A DNA stretch of 64,000 nt from Saccharofermentans sp. (GCA_016292215.1 JAEFBB010000009.1:1-64000); one strand, 5' to 3'; positions 1-8,377 are shown, numbered from the stretch's first letter. A program made the numbers and translations. Notes: generated by a model not told the origin, from the letters alone.

Positions 1-251
1 ATCTGCAGATCCTCGATTCGCTCAAAGAGAATAACTTCAAGACTGAGGTCGGCCCCGGTGTCTACGATATCCACAGTCCCCGCGTTCCTTCAGTCGAGGA
101 GATCGTTAATGCTCTTACCAAGATGAGAGCAAAGATCGAAGATTCCAAGCTCTGGGTCAACCCCGACTGCGGCCTTAAGACAAGAGGCACGGAAGAGACA
201 GTTAAGAGCCTTAAGAATCTTGTTGCTGCAGCAAAGCAGATCAGAGGATAA
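1..251 (+). CDS. metE: Cobalamin-independent methionine synthase, C-terminal end (partial)
   Basis: This is the last 82 codons of a gene that starts left of the window; the reading frame begins at base 3 and stops with TAA at 249-251. The MetE family transfers a methyl group from methyl-tetrahydrofolate (polyglutamate) to homocysteine in the cytoplasm. The translated end has the MetE hallmarks [11 protein letters not shown] and [12 protein letters not shown]; the cysteine of PDCGLKTR is the last zinc ligand of the family. It is followed after 3 bases by metF, which supplies its methyl donor, so the two are clearly one operon. The sequence AGAGGA just before the metE stop serves as the ribosome binding site of metF. 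Confidence 0.93.
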   Translation, partial: LQILDSLKENNFKTEVGPGVYDIHSPRVPSVEEIVNALTKMRAKIEDSKLWVNPDCGLKTRGTEETVKSLKNLVAAAKQIRG

Positions 252-254
252 GCC

Positions 255-1112
255 ATGAAGGTATCACAGGTTTACAACACGAAAAGAAGTCTCTCGTTCG
301 AGATCTTTCCTCCTAAGAAAGACACTGAGCTTCAGAACATTGACGAGACTTTGGAAGTCCTGGCCGAGCTTGAGCCTGACTTCATCAGCGTGACCTTTGG
401 CGCGGGCGGATCTTCCAACTGCAACAGGACGATCGAGCTTGCCAAGAAGATCAAGTATGAATACAACATCGAGCCTGTGGTACACCTCACATGTCTTCAC
501 TACGATAAGAATGAGATCGACGAGTTTGCCAAGGTGCTCAGGTCCGAAGGCATAGAAAACATCCTCGCGCTGCGCGGAGACCCGAACCCGAACGTGGGCG
601 CCAAGGATGATTTTCGTCACTCGTCCGATCTCATTTCATATCTAAAAGATGACTACGATTTTTGTTTTCTGGGCGCTTGTTATCCCGAGTGCCATCCCGA
701 ATCACCAAATGCTGTTTCTGAGATAAAGAGCCTCAAGAAAAAGGTGGATGCCGGCGCGGAAGTGCTTCTGTCACAGCTCTTCTTCGATAACGACATCTTC
801 TACCGCTTCAACGAAGAATGCGAGATCGCAGGCATAGATGTTCCTGTCATTCCGGGAGTAATGCCGGTAATAAACGCAGCGCAGATCAAGCGCATGGTGT
901 CTTTGTGCAACGCATCTTTCCCGAAGAGATTCCAGCGTATAATCTCGCGCTACGAAGATAACAAGGAAGCGCTTTTTGATGCAGGTATGTCTTACTGTTT
1001 AAGCCAGATAATCGATCTTCTCGTAAGCGACATCAAGGGCATTCATCTTTATACTATGAATAATCCTTTGGTAGCGAGAAGGATATGTGAGGGGATAAAG
1101 AATATCATCTAG
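255..1112 (+). CDS. metF: Methylenetetrahydrofolate reductase
   Basis: The 285-residue product reduces 5,10-methylene-THF to 5-methyl-THF with an FAD cofactor; this is the methyl donor used by MetE. Visible family features are the N-terminal FEIFPPKK (the Glu of this motif is catalytic in E. coli MetF), the VTFGAGGS loop, VVHLTC, and ALRGDP at about residue 105. The length matches the bacterial single-domain TIM-barrel form (about 290 residues). The ATG lies 3 bases after the metE stop with AGAGGA as ribosome binding site. A strong terminator follows at 1147, so metE-metF form the end of a transcription unit. Confidence 0.95.
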   Translation: MKVSQVYNTKRSLSFEIFPPKKDTELQNIDETLEVLAELEPDFISVTFGAGGSSNCNRTIELAKKIKYEYNIEPVVHLTCLHYDKNEIDEFAKVLRSEGIENILALRGDPNPNVGAKDDFRHSSDLISYLKDDYDFCFLGACYPECHPESPNAVSEIKSLKKKVDAGAEVLLSQLFFDNDIFYRFNEECEIAGIDVPVIPGVMPVINAAQIKRMVSLCNASFPKRFQRIISRYEDNKEALFDAGMSYCLSQIIDLLVSDIKGIHLYTMNNPLVARRICEGIKNII

Positions 1113-1146
1113 TTCCTTTTTGCCATTCCGAATTCAAATTTAATGA

Positions 1147-1182
1147 GCAGCCGCATCTTGCACAAATTGCGGCTGCTTTTTT
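1147..1182 (+). terminator. Rho-independent terminator after metF
   Basis: A perfect 9-bp stem (GCAGCCGCA at 1147-1155 with TGCGGCTGC at 1168-1176) and a 12-nt loop are followed directly by six T (1177-1182). It lies 35 bases after the metF stop. Confidence 0.93.
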
Positions 1183-1257
1183 CTATTTGATATATCTCTA
1201 TAATTCTTGTAATGAGTCTGACTGCTGATAGAATTAAATTGAATTAGGAGGAGTTTC

Positions 1258-1505
1258 ATGAAAAAAAGAAAATATTAGTCACGTTACTAATTCTTATATT
1301 GTTCATCGTGCTCTTGTTCCCTTATAAGTCAACGCAATATGATGGAACATATTATTATGCGCTCGTATATACTGTTGTTTGTAAAAATGAGCTTTCTGTT
1401 GCTCCACACGATTCTGCCTCAACCACATTAGTAACAAAGGGAACTCAGATATATATATTTAAGAATAAAGTGTTTGATAATACTGAAACAGTAGAATACG
1501 ATTGA
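1258..1505 (+). pseudogene. Small membrane-anchored protein, frameshifted at its N-terminus
   Basis: A good ribosome binding site (AGGAGG at 1247-1252) precedes ATG 1258, but that frame ends after MKKRKY. The next frame runs on with KKILVTLLILILFIVLLFPYK, an obvious N-terminal membrane segment, and continues to the stop at 1503-1505. One extra A in the A7 run at 1261-1267 would join the two into an 82-residue protein. The body (KGTQIYIFKNKVFDNTETV) is clearly related to the intact protein at 24663-25022 (KGTVITILGIEIYNGTEV), which also begins with a membrane segment ending in LFP. Either this copy is inactivated, the run varies in length, or the base is a sequencing error. TTG 1299 is a possible but poor alternative start. 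Function unknown. Its downstream neighbour is also a relative of the gene that follows the intact copy. Confidence 0.7.
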
Positions 1506-1559
1506 AGTCAAACGAGTAAATCTCCGTCATCAGAATGATATGAGGTTATAGTTAACACG

Positions 1560-2132
1560 TTGAAAGCCTTTCGGGAGAGACTGAGATTGAGTAAAAAGAC
1601 GATTGCAATTAGTTTGATAGAAACCTTTATTTTAGCAACACTGTTTGTTTTAACCGGTGTGTATTATAGTCACTTGAGTTATGGCAAAATGTTAAAACAC
1701 GAAGTGTTCAGTTATTCCGGGCACACATCATTTGATTACGAAGTATCTGATTATGATGGGAATATATATCCTCCGGGAACTGAATTTGAAGTATACACAA
1801 TATCTGCAACGGGTGGGCTGGGAATCAGAACAGCTGATAAAACGCTGATTTCGCACAGTGGAATTAATCTGACCGAAGTAACTAACAGTGACGAGCTGGC
1901 TGATGCATTAAAAACAATAAAGGAACAAGTAAAAGAGGATCGTGCGGATCTTGATAAAAAGTTTGTTGTTTTAGGTTTGATATGTTTCGTTGTGATAGGC
2001 GCAATATATTTTGTTGTGAACTATAAAGCATTGAAGAGTGATAGAAGCCGGAGAATTCTCTGTATTATTTCTGTGTTAGTAAGTGTAGTAATTGCTATAG
2101 GGCTCATAACTTTATTTAGAAAGGTCTTATAA
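1560..2132 (+). CDS. Three-segment membrane protein, short member of the YPxGT family
   Basis: The 190-residue product has a membrane segment near residues 14-35, an outside domain with DYDGNIYPPGTEFEVY, and two further membrane segments near 136-155 and 166-186. The N-terminal three quarters match the proteins at 5292-6467 and 25123-26250 (DGTIYPAGT, DGTVYPAGT, the NSDEL or NPDLI motif before a Gln/Glu-rich linker). It lacks the C-terminal domain of about 190 residues that those two carry. The start is TTG 1560, with a weak AGG upstream; no in-frame ATG fits the membrane segment better. Function unknown. It sits between the frameshifted small protein and another membrane protein and probably shares their transcript. 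Confidence 0.7.
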   Translation: MKAFRERLRLSKKTIAISLIETFILATLFVLTGVYYSHLSYGKMLKHEVFSYSGHTSFDYEVSDYDGNIYPPGTEFEVYTISATGGLGIRTADKTLISHSGINLTEVTNSDELADALKTIKEQVKEDRADLDKKFVVLGLICFVVIGAIYFVVNYKALKSDRSRRILCIISVLVSVVIAIGLITLFRKVL

Positions 2133-2135
2133 GTG

Positions 2136-2855
2136 ATGGATAATAATCTGGCGAACAAAACTCTGGTGATATTAACTATCCTTATGTTACTTGCCGTAGC
2201 ATCCTTTGGAACCATTAGGTCAATCGGCAAGTCAAGACAAGTTGTTGAATCTTATTACAGTGAGATCTCATTGAATGAAAGTATAGTGCTTGATGACCAG
2301 AATACTTTGAATAAGTTTGGCTCACCAATCACGCTTGAGAAAGGTACACGGGGAGAGATTAGCGACTCTTTTGATTGGTACAGTGAATGTCATGGATACA
2401 AACACATTAAAGCCCGTTTTAATCTGGATGATAATAAAAGACTGGATGTTATTCTTTTATTTGAACCAGGCAACGAAGAAACAGCTGATAATACGCAAGT
2501 TGTTGATGCGACTATTACAATTGGTAACGGCGAAGAACAGCAAATAATACCCGGGACAATTACTGTCAGCGATCCTCCTTTTATAGACATAAACAATGTG
2601 GAGGATTCCCAAAGGATTATTACTGAGTTCCAACAAACACGGGAATCCTATAACCGGAAAGTTAAGAAAACTGTCGTTACCGGAAGTGTGATATCAGTTA
2701 TGATCGCGATAGCGTTGGTATCAGTGGTATGGACAATTAAATTAGTTTGTCATAAAGAAAAGATAGCAAGAATCCTTTTAATAGTCTCAGCTTGTATTGA
2801 TGTCGTGATGGTTATAGCCGCTGCCCTTGAGTTTTATTTTATTGGGTGGTTATAG
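2136..2855 (+). CDS. Membrane protein of unknown function
   Basis: About 239 residues from ATG 2136 (GTG 2133 is an alternative), with AAAGG 12 bases upstream. One membrane segment lies near residues 8-26. A soluble middle follows, including DSFDWYSECHGYKHIKARF, and two C-terminal membrane segments lie near 185-205 and 215-237. I recognise no family. It starts 3 bases after the upstream stop, so it is co-transcribed with the YPxGT-type membrane protein. The soluble part is flanked by membrane segments, so it most likely faces outside. Confidence 0.65.
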   Translation: MDNNLANKTLVILTILMLLAVASFGTIRSIGKSRQVVESYYSEISLNESIVLDDQNTLNKFGSPITLEKGTRGEISDSFDWYSECHGYKHIKARFNLDDNKRLDVILLFEPGNEETADNTQVVDATITIGNGEEQQIIPGTITVSDPPFIDINNVEDSQRIITEFQQTRESYNRKVKKTVVTGSVISVMIAIALVSVVWTIKLVCHKEKIARILLIVSACIDVVMVIAAALEFYFIGWL

Positions 2856-2878
2856 TTTCATGCCGGTCAGTGTGATTC

Positions 2879-2908
2879 TTGGGTAAGACTTGGATACAGT
2901 GTTATAAT
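2879..2908 (+). promoter_or_regulatory. SigA-type promoter for the acetyltransferase operon
   Basis: TTGGGT (2879-2884) and TATAAT (2903-2908) are separated by 18 bases and lie 41 bases upstream of the GNAT gene. A small hairpin (GCGGA/TCCGC) follows in the leader. Confidence 0.6.
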
Positions 2909-2948
2909 TCTGAAAAAGCGGATGACCTCCGCCCGAAGGGGATAACAC

Positions 2949-3398
2949 ATGATCACTTATCAGAAACTTACTAAGGCTCAATTAGACACTTTTATTCAGA
3001 TGCGCATCAGGCAGCTCAGAGAAGAGGGCGCGACTGAAGATATAGATCTTGTTCCTGCTTTGCTGGATTACTATGACCGCCATATGGCTGACGGTACATT
3101 TGTCTCGTGGCTTGCGATGGACGGCGATAAGATCGTCGGTACCAGCGGGATGTCTTTTGTGGAGAAGCCGCCGTATTTCAGTTGCCCGAGCGGCAGGCTG
3201 GGACTCCTTTCGAGCATGTTTACGGATCCTGATTACCGCAGGATGGGCATTGCAAAAGAACTTCTTTCGAGAGTTGTAGAAGAAGCAAGGAATTACGGGT
3301 GCGGATGCGTGCAGATCACCGCGTCTGATATGGGCGTGCTCTTGTATACCGATTTTGGCTTTAAAAAGAACGGTAACTTCATGCAGTATAATTTCTGA
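2949..3398 (+). CDS. GNAT family N-acetyltransferase
   Basis: The 149-residue protein has the GNAT fold order: an N-terminal strand and helices, a central strand with IVGTSGMSF, then the acetyl-CoA pyrophosphate loop as DPDYRRMGIAKELL (near residues 92-106), and a final strand with TDFGFKKNGNFM. Family members move acetyl from acetyl-CoA to an amine; the substrate cannot be told from sequence. The start follows GAAGGGGA. It is the first gene of a compact operon (RidA protein 17 bases downstream, a second acetyltransferase, tautomerase, C15-like protein). Confidence 0.85.
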   Translation: MITYQKLTKAQLDTFIQMRIRQLREEGATEDIDLVPALLDYYDRHMADGTFVSWLAMDGDKIVGTSGMSFVEKPPYFSCPSGRLGLLSSMFTDPDYRRMGIAKELLSRVVEEARNYGCGCVQITASDMGVLLYTDFGFKKNGNFMQYNF

Positions 3399-3415
3399 TA
3401 TTTCGGGAGGATATT

Positions 3416-3781
3416 ATGGGAAAGATCGAGAGATATGATGTTAACGATGAATGGGCACACGCAGGGCTCGTAAAGGCCGGAGATTATTGTTTCCTGAGCT
3501 ATTGCGTCGGCAATATCGGAGGAACAGTAGAAGAGCAGATCAACGGTGCTTTTGACAATATGGAGGAGCGCCTTGCCATGGTCGGTCTGACGCTCGAAAA
3601 TGTCGTTCAGATGGACTGCCTTTTCAGAGATGTATGGAACATTCCCACTATGGAGAAAGTCATTAAGGAAAGGTTTAACGGCCATTATCCCGCGCGCAAA
3701 TCAATACAGACTGAGTTTGCGCATGTGGGTGGAGAATCAGGCCTTCAGTTCCAGGTGGATTGCGTCGCTTATTGCGGATAA
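3416..3781 (+). CDS. RidA (YjgF/YER057c/UK114) family protein
   Basis: The 121-residue product has the length and pattern of the trimeric RidA family. These proteins hydrolyse reactive imine/enamine intermediates made by PLP enzymes. Visible features are AGDYCFLSYCVGN, the EQINGAFDNMEERL helix, and the C-terminal signature PARKSIQTEF, whose Arg binds the substrate carboxylate in known members. The residues around the active cleft differ from the most common forms (FLSYCVGN instead of FVSGQ), so this may be a divergent Rid subgroup rather than a true RidA. GGAGG lies before the ATG. Confidence 0.85.
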   Translation: MGKIERYDVNDEWAHAGLVKAGDYCFLSYCVGNIGGTVEEQINGAFDNMEERLAMVGLTLENVVQMDCLFRDVWNIPTMEKVIKERFNGHYPARKSIQTEFAHVGGESGLQFQVDCVAYCG

Positions 3782-3791
3782 GGGGTAAATA

Positions 3792-4340
3792 ATGAGATTT
3801 GCAGAAAGAGAGATAACTTTAAAAGACGGCAGGACATGTATCCTGAAGCCTAATTCGCCTGAATATGCGGAGCAGATGATCAAATATCTGAAAGAGACAG
3901 CGGGCGAGACGGATTTTCTTTTGCGCTATCCGGATGAGATTAATTTCACCTTGGAAAAAGAGCAGGAGATCCTCGGAGGTATTCTTGAGAATCCATATGC
4001 GATCATGATGGTCGCTATAGTCGACGGCAGGGTAGCAGGCAACTGCGCCGTTAACGGGATTGGAGGTCAAAGAAGGATTCAGCACCGCTGCTCGCTTGCG
4101 ATCGCGCTATATAAAGAGTTCTGGGGCCTCGGAATCGGCAGCGCCATGATCGCTTACATGATTGAGCTTGCACGTGAAGTGGGCTGGGAACAGATGGAGC
4201 TCGAAGTCATTGCTGAGAATGAACAGGCCTTTAATGTCTATAAGAAGTGTGGTTTTATTGAGACAGGACGCCATCACAACGCGGTTAAGCTTGATGACGG
4301 TACGTATCACGATGAGATCCTGATGTATAAGGAACTGTGA
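3792..4340 (+). CDS. GNAT family N-acetyltransferase
   Basis: The 182-residue protein carries the GNAT core: VAGNCAVNGIGG, then ALYKEFWGLGIGSAMIAYMI as the acetyl-CoA loop and helix (near residues 107-126). LEVIAENEQAFNVYKKCGFIETGR follows as the conserved last strand and helix. That order is typical of small-molecule or ribosomal-protein acetyltransferases of the RimJ/RimL-like branch. It starts 10 bases after the RidA stop, in the same operon. Substrate unknown. Confidence 0.85.
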   Translation: MRFAEREITLKDGRTCILKPNSPEYAEQMIKYLKETAGETDFLLRYPDEINFTLEKEQEILGGILENPYAIMMVAIVDGRVAGNCAVNGIGGQRRIQHRCSLAIALYKEFWGLGIGSAMIAYMIELAREVGWEQMELEVIAENEQAFNVYKKCGFIETGRHHNAVKLDDGTYHDEILMYKEL

Positions 4341-4360
4341 TCGTTTAGAGGAGAATTATA

Positions 4361-4720
4361 ATGCCGTTAGTCAGAGTCGACATGATAAAAGGCAAGGACA
4401 AAGAATACAAGAAGACCTTGCTCGAATGCATACACGAAGGCCTTGTCGAGAGCATCGGCATTGAAGACTGGGACAGGTTCCAGCGTATCGTTGAGATCGA
4501 CAGGGAAGACTTTGAGACCGCTCCTGGAAAGACCGAAAACTTCATGATCATTGAGATCACTATGTTCCCGGGCAGGACTAAGGAGCAGAAGAAGGCTCTT
4601 ATTGAGCGCGTAACAGCAAAGCTCGTAGAGCGTTTATCCATAGCGGCTGCCGATGTGTTCATCGTGATAAATGAACCTGCTGATGAGAATTGGGGCATGG
4701 CCGGAAAACAAAGAGGATGA
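4361..4720 (+). CDS. Tautomerase superfamily protein
   Basis: The 119-residue protein begins MPLVRVDM, so removal of Met would expose the N-terminal proline that is the catalytic base of the tautomerase (4-oxalocrotonate tautomerase/MIF) fold. Its length suits the double beta-alpha-beta form, and the two halves each have a helix rich in Lys/Glu (KGKDKEYKKTLLECI and PGRTKEQKKALIERV). These repeat the same KGK/PGR-x-KEYK/KEQKK pattern, as expected from the internal duplication of the fold. The ribosome binding site is GAGGAG. The stop codon overlaps the next start as ATGA. Confidence 0.8.
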   Translation: MPLVRVDMIKGKDKEYKKTLLECIHEGLVESIGIEDWDRFQRIVEIDREDFETAPGKTENFMIIEITMFPGRTKEQKKALIERVTAKLVERLSIAAADVFIVINEPADENWGMAGKQRG

Positions 4721-5175
4721 ATAACGTATTATTTGTTGGTTTTAAAGGAAAGAATAATGCGTCAGGAATGCTGGTCGAGCAAATAGCTCCTGATCATTTG
4801 CTTCTTACTAATTCATTTGCAGGACTTCGCAGAGATATAGATTCTGTCCCTAATGAATATGATTATATTGTGATGTTTGGCGTTGATAAAACACTTACCG
4901 ATTCAGTGAGAATTGATAAGATTGCATCATTAAACGGTATAAAGAAGGCTACGGCTATAAATCTTCAAAGCATAAAAGAAAAACTGGCTGACAGGGGAGT
5001 GCCAGCGGAAATATCTGAGATGCCTACAGCCTATCTGTGTAATGAGGCATATTGGCACATGCTCGAAAAGTTTTCCGGAAGGGCAGTTTTTATTCACGTA
5101 CCAACGATTAAAAATGTGGATGAATGCTTTGTCGAAAGAATGAAAAAGGTATTCCAAGGCGGCATGGAATTCTAA
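4717..5175 (+). CDS. Pyroglutamyl-peptidase-like (peptidase C15 superfamily) protein
   Basis: The 152-residue protein starts at ATG 4717, which overlaps the tautomerase stop (ATGA); the frame is open further upstream but this start has AAAGAGG. It follows the C15 pattern in short form: N-terminal VLFVGFKGKNNASG (family GFEPFGG...NPS region), a central YDYIVMFGVDK strand, then PTAYLCNEAYWHML and RAVFIHVPT. In pyroglutamyl peptidases the Cys of the xCN motif and the His of FIHVP are catalytic, and both are present. It is about 60 residues shorter than PCP (about 215). The usual Glu-containing segment is not evident, so activity on pyroglutamyl peptides is uncertain. Confidence 0.65.
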   Translation: MNNVLFVGFKGKNNASGMLVEQIAPDHLLLTNSFAGLRRDIDSVPNEYDYIVMFGVDKTLTDSVRIDKIASLNGIKKATAINLQSIKEKLADRGVPAEISEMPTAYLCNEAYWHMLEKFSGRAVFIHVPTIKNVDECFVERMKKVFQGGMEF

Positions 5176-5291
5176 GGATATCCATTCAGTGCAATCTTGG
5201 TATAATTTAATTGTTGGAACTGCTTTTTCGATGCATACATTAACTTTGCTGGAACTTCTGAAAACTATTTTGATTTATGGAGTGAATGCTA

Positions 5292-6467
5292 ATGGGAAAT
5301 ACTGCCGATAATGATTCTTCTGTAACTGGTGCGAATAGAAAAGGATTAAGAGCAGTTGCGATAATTCTTAGCCTGATAGAGGCGGTAGCAATTGCTGTTT
5401 TTATAGGTGTTTTCATATTCGACGGATTTGTACAATACGAGCGCATGGTAGCTCCGTCTCCGTTAAGCTATGACTATGATGGTGAAACTGTCTTTGATTT
5501 CGATGTTAAAGGCGATGACGGAACCATTTATCCGGCAGGTACCGTTTTAAAAGTTTATGGTTTTACTCGGTGGGATCAGTTAATGCTGAAAACTGAGACA
5601 GGAAGTGTAGTTACCGGAACGCATAGTCCATATTGCATTTCAGATGCGAAAAACAGTGATGAATTATTTCAGGCATTTGAAGCATTACAAGAAACTGAGA
5701 AACAGGAAGAATACAAACAGGACATTACTGTTATCGTGATTTCTTCCATCACGTGCCTGATAGCGTACTTTTTATTCGCATATATAAACAACAGATGGAT
5801 TGGCAAGCCGAAAAAGCAGATCATTCTGCTTGTCATTATATTGTTGTTTTCCATTTTTAATTCTATGTTTCTTCATACGTATCTTTCGAGAGCACATGCA
5901 CCGGTTATATATCTTTATCCTGAAGAGGATATGGAGGTTAACGTCAGACTCATTCTTGACGGTAAACTGACTACAACTTATCCTTCGTATGATGAACAGA
6001 ACGGTTGGACTGTTACTGCATCTCCTGACGGAATAATAACTGACAAAAGCGGGAGACAGTATTCTTATCTTTTCTGGGAAGGCGATATAGCAATAACTCC
6101 TGACTTGAGCCACGGATTCTGTGTTAAGGGAGAAGATACTGCCGAATTCCTTGAGGGGTCTTTGAAACAGTTAGGACTTACTGATACTGAAGCAGATGCT
6201 TTCATCATGTATTGGCTTCCTTTAATGGAAGGAAACAAGTATAACGTCATTACATTCCAGACAGCGGCTTATGAAGATGTTGCTTTACTTTCAGTCAAGC
6301 CAAAGCCTGATACCGTAATCAGAGTGAATATGTTGTGGTATCCTGCTAACACATATGTGGATATGGAGCCTCAGGATCTTACAGCTGTTAATCCATCGGA
6401 AAGAAAAGGTTTTACAGTAGTCGAATGGGGTGGCGAGAAATATAGGCCCCCGATAATTCTAAACTAG
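5292..6467 (+). CDS. YPxGT family membrane protein with C-terminal APVIYLYPEED domain
   Basis: The 391-residue protein has one membrane segment near residues 20-42, a domain with GDDGTIYPAGTVLKVYGF, and two membrane segments near 138-160 and 172-192. A C-terminal domain of about 190 residues starts with HAPVIYLYPEED and contains YSYLFWEGD, GFCVKGEDTAEFLE, MYWLPLMEGNKYNVITFQ and TVVEWGG. That last domain is widespread in Clostridia without an assigned function; by topology it is probably outside the cell. The whole protein is paralogous to 25123-26250. GGAG at 5279-5282 favours ATG 5292 over ATG 5286. No cysteine lipobox or catalytic motif is visible. Confidence 0.75.
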   Translation: MGNTADNDSSVTGANRKGLRAVAIILSLIEAVAIAVFIGVFIFDGFVQYERMVAPSPLSYDYDGETVFDFDVKGDDGTIYPAGTVLKVYGFTRWDQLMLKTETGSVVTGTHSPYCISDAKNSDELFQAFEALQETEKQEEYKQDITVIVISSITCLIAYFLFAYINNRWIGKPKKQIILLVIILLFSIFNSMFLHTYLSRAHAPVIYLYPEEDMEVNVRLILDGKLTTTYPSYDEQNGWTVTASPDGIITDKSGRQYSYLFWEGDIAITPDLSHGFCVKGEDTAEFLEGSLKQLGLTDTEADAFIMYWLPLMEGNKYNVITFQTAAYEDVALLSVKPKPDTVIRVNMLWYPANTYVDMEPQDLTAVNPSERKGFTVVEWGGEKYRPPIILN

Positions 6468-6529
6468 TATCTATAGAGAAATAGAAAATTCGCAGTATTG
6501 GCATGATTAATTCGTTGAACAATAATACC

Positions 6530-7567
6530 ATGAATAGAAAACAACACTTAATAAACAGAATAACAGCTCTATTTTTATTGTCGGTGATGGTCTTAAACAT
6601 TTCCGGTTGTAGACTCATTCGAAAAGTTATATATCCGGAAGATAAAGGAATCAGGTTCTTGAGATTCATTGCTGCAACCGGAAATAAAGAGAATGACAAT
6701 TGTATTTTTATCTCAAATAATTATGGGTTATACGGGAAAAAGCTTTCGAACTATCGTCAGCTGACAAGTGATACGGCATATGAGCTTATTGAAGAGGTAA
6801 CAGCACTGCCTGATGTTTACGGCGATGAGTCTGAACCGTTTGCCTACTACATCAGCCTTGACTACTACGATAAGAATAAGAATTATGTAGAAGTGGATAA
6901 GTATGGATATGGAGGGTTCCCCGATAATTGGATAAAGATCGTTGAGCTCACAAATTCTGTAGCGGAAAAGGAAATTGAACGCCTTACTTACAGTACGGAC
7001 ATTGTGGAAATCAACGGTGACCTTCTGAGAAAAGAGTTTGGTATTACCGATGAAATGCTTCCCAAAGGCGTAACGGTAGATAAATTTGCCGAAGATACAA
7101 ATTATACATACAGAGACTTATATGAGTCTTATTTCAATACACAATATTATGTCAGCAATTACTGCTATGACTATTATGACTTTGCGCAATATAAAATAAC
7201 CAAAGATTCAGTAGCGGCAGCATCTGACAGTAAGGCGCTTAAGGAATATGCAGAACCCCGTCTGGATGACATCACTTCAGAAAGTGATATAAGTATCATA
7301 GGAAAAGTCAGCGGACAGTATTTTGAGATAGTCAGATTTGACTGTTTTGATGAGTGGAAAACACTTAACGATATCAGTGAGTATGATTTGATGACAAATG
7401 ACGATCAGACGCTGGATATCAGTCGAACGGTGATACTTCAACAGGAAGGCATGCTTGGCACTGATTCAAGATTGATATTTGTTGATCCGACAAGCCGTTT
7501 TCTGATTATTATTAGTGGTGCTACATACCCGGATTACAATTTTTTATATGATTTCATAAACAGCTGA
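6530..7567 (+). CDS. Lipoprotein of unknown function
   Basis: From ATG 6530 the product is 345 residues; ATG 6503 would add nine residues in front. It opens MNRKQHLINR, then a hydrophobic stretch ending in LNISGC, a lipobox, so the mature protein should be lipid-anchored on the outer face of the membrane. The rest is rich in Tyr, Asp and Glu (for example YVSNYCYDYYDFAQYKI) with no domain I recognise. No strong ribosome binding site precedes either ATG. It lies 62 bases after the APVIYLYPEED protein, so it may share its transcript. Confidence 0.65.
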   Translation: MNRKQHLINRITALFLLSVMVLNISGCRLIRKVIYPEDKGIRFLRFIAATGNKENDNCIFISNNYGLYGKKLSNYRQLTSDTAYELIEEVTALPDVYGDESEPFAYYISLDYYDKNKNYVEVDKYGYGGFPDNWIKIVELTNSVAEKEIERLTYSTDIVEINGDLLRKEFGITDEMLPKGVTVDKFAEDTNYTYRDLYESYFNTQYYVSNYCYDYYDFAQYKITKDSVAAASDSKALKEYAEPRLDDITSESDISIIGKVSGQYFEIVRFDCFDEWKTLNDISEYDLMTNDDQTLDISRTVILQQEGMLGTDSRLIFVDPTSRFLIIISGATYPDYNFLYDFINS

Positions 7568-7633
7568 ATTGGCGATATAGAAGACTGATTTACCGCTTGG
7601 TTTCCTCCTTTGTACCGCTTAGGTGCAAAGCTC

Positions 7634-7661
7634 TTGAGCAAGGTTTTGCGGCCGATATAAT
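7634..7661 (+). promoter_or_regulatory. SigA-type promoter for the 7689 membrane protein
   Basis: TTGAGC (7634-7639) and TATAAT (7656-7661) are 16 bases apart. The expected start of transcription leaves a leader of about 20 bases carrying AAGGAGG (7674-7680). Just upstream of the promoter, TTGGTTTCCTCCTT is complementary in two registers to AAACCAAGGAGG, but it lies outside the expected transcript. Confidence 0.7.
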
Positions 7662-7688
7662 GGCCTTAAAACCAAGGAGGTAACAACC

Positions 7689-8276
7689 ATGATCAACGAA
7701 GTAAAATCCGCTGTTTTCACAGCTCCCAAGACAAACATCAACGAACTGCGCCGCGAGGCTCAGGTCATCCAGATGAAGGGCGCGCCCTTCATGATGGCTT
7801 CAGTCATTTTATGGACCTGCGCTACCATCTGCCGCATCCTTCCCGTGAGCCTTTACATGAAGAACCTGCTCACTTTCTGCTGCCCTATGCTTTTGGTCCC
7901 GCTGGCACTTTTATTCTCCAAGATGATCGGCGCTGACATCTTCAAGAAGACTGATAATCCGGTAAACAAATTGGGCATCCTCTGCACATGCAACCAGCTT
8001 TTGTATCTGCTCATCGTAATGTGGGCATTCTCGATGAAGCCCGAAGTGATGATGATGCTTTTCGCGATGGTATTCGGCGCACATCTCTTGCCTTTCTCAT
8101 GGGTATATGAGAGCAAAACATATCTTGTAATGTCGATCGTAACGACTTTAGGCTCGCTTTTGACAGCATGCGTTTTTGGCGAAGTAGTTATGGGAGTGTT
8201 CATGGTGATCTGCCAGATCATAACTTCGGTATTGCTGCTTGCCGAATGCAGAAAATTATCTGCCTCAAAAACCTAA
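7689..8276 (+). CDS. Polytopic membrane protein (DUF7010-like)
   Basis: The 195-residue protein has a short polar N-terminus containing INELRREAQVIQMKGAPFMM, then about six membrane segments. The layout (ELR...KG.PF before the first membrane segment) resembles the small Clostridial family I remember as DUF7010; this is from memory and not certain. Function unknown. AAGGAGG at 7674-7680 is a near-perfect Shine-Dalgarno, so the gene is probably well translated. It has its own promoter and appears monocistronic. Confidence 0.75.
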   Translation: MINEVKSAVFTAPKTNINELRREAQVIQMKGAPFMMASVILWTCATICRILPVSLYMKNLLTFCCPMLLVPLALLFSKMIGADIFKKTDNPVNKLGILCTCNQLLYLLIVMWAFSMKPEVMMMLFAMVFGAHLLPFSWVYESKTYLVMSIVTTLGSLLTACVFGEVVMGVFMVICQIITSVLLLAECRKLSASKT

Positions 8277-8286
8277 GCTGTTGAAT

Positions 8287-8364
8287 TATAATGGGGAATA
8301 GGAAGGAGCGTCCGGGCCGGTCACGCACTCCGGCAGGTCCGGCGCTTCCCCGATCTCCATGGGG
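8287..8364 (+). promoter_or_regulatory. Structured leader upstream of the LytTR gene
   Basis: A TATAAT (8287-8292) is followed by a GC-rich nested hairpin. The pairs are GGGGAA 8293-8298 with TTCCCC 8346-8351, GCG 8308-8310 with CGC 8343-8345, CCGG 8312-8315 with CCGG 8339-8342, and GCCGG 8316-8320 with CCGGC 8330-8334. The CCCC at 8348-8351 can instead pair with GGGG at 8361-8364, which would leave the 5' side free. There is no T run, so it is not a plain terminator. It may be a regulatory leader or an operator; if TATAAT is the -10, transcription would start inside the outer stem. Confidence 0.45.
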
Positions 8365-8377
8365 CTAAGAGGTTATT

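Noticed and set aside
264..620. Antisense open frame inside metF
   Set aside because: Shadow of the real gene; it is the complement of codon-biased sequence, without a start signal.
7597..7610. Anti-Shine-Dalgarno sequence pairing with AAGGAGG before 7689
   Set aside because: It lies upstream of the -10 element, so it should not be in the message.
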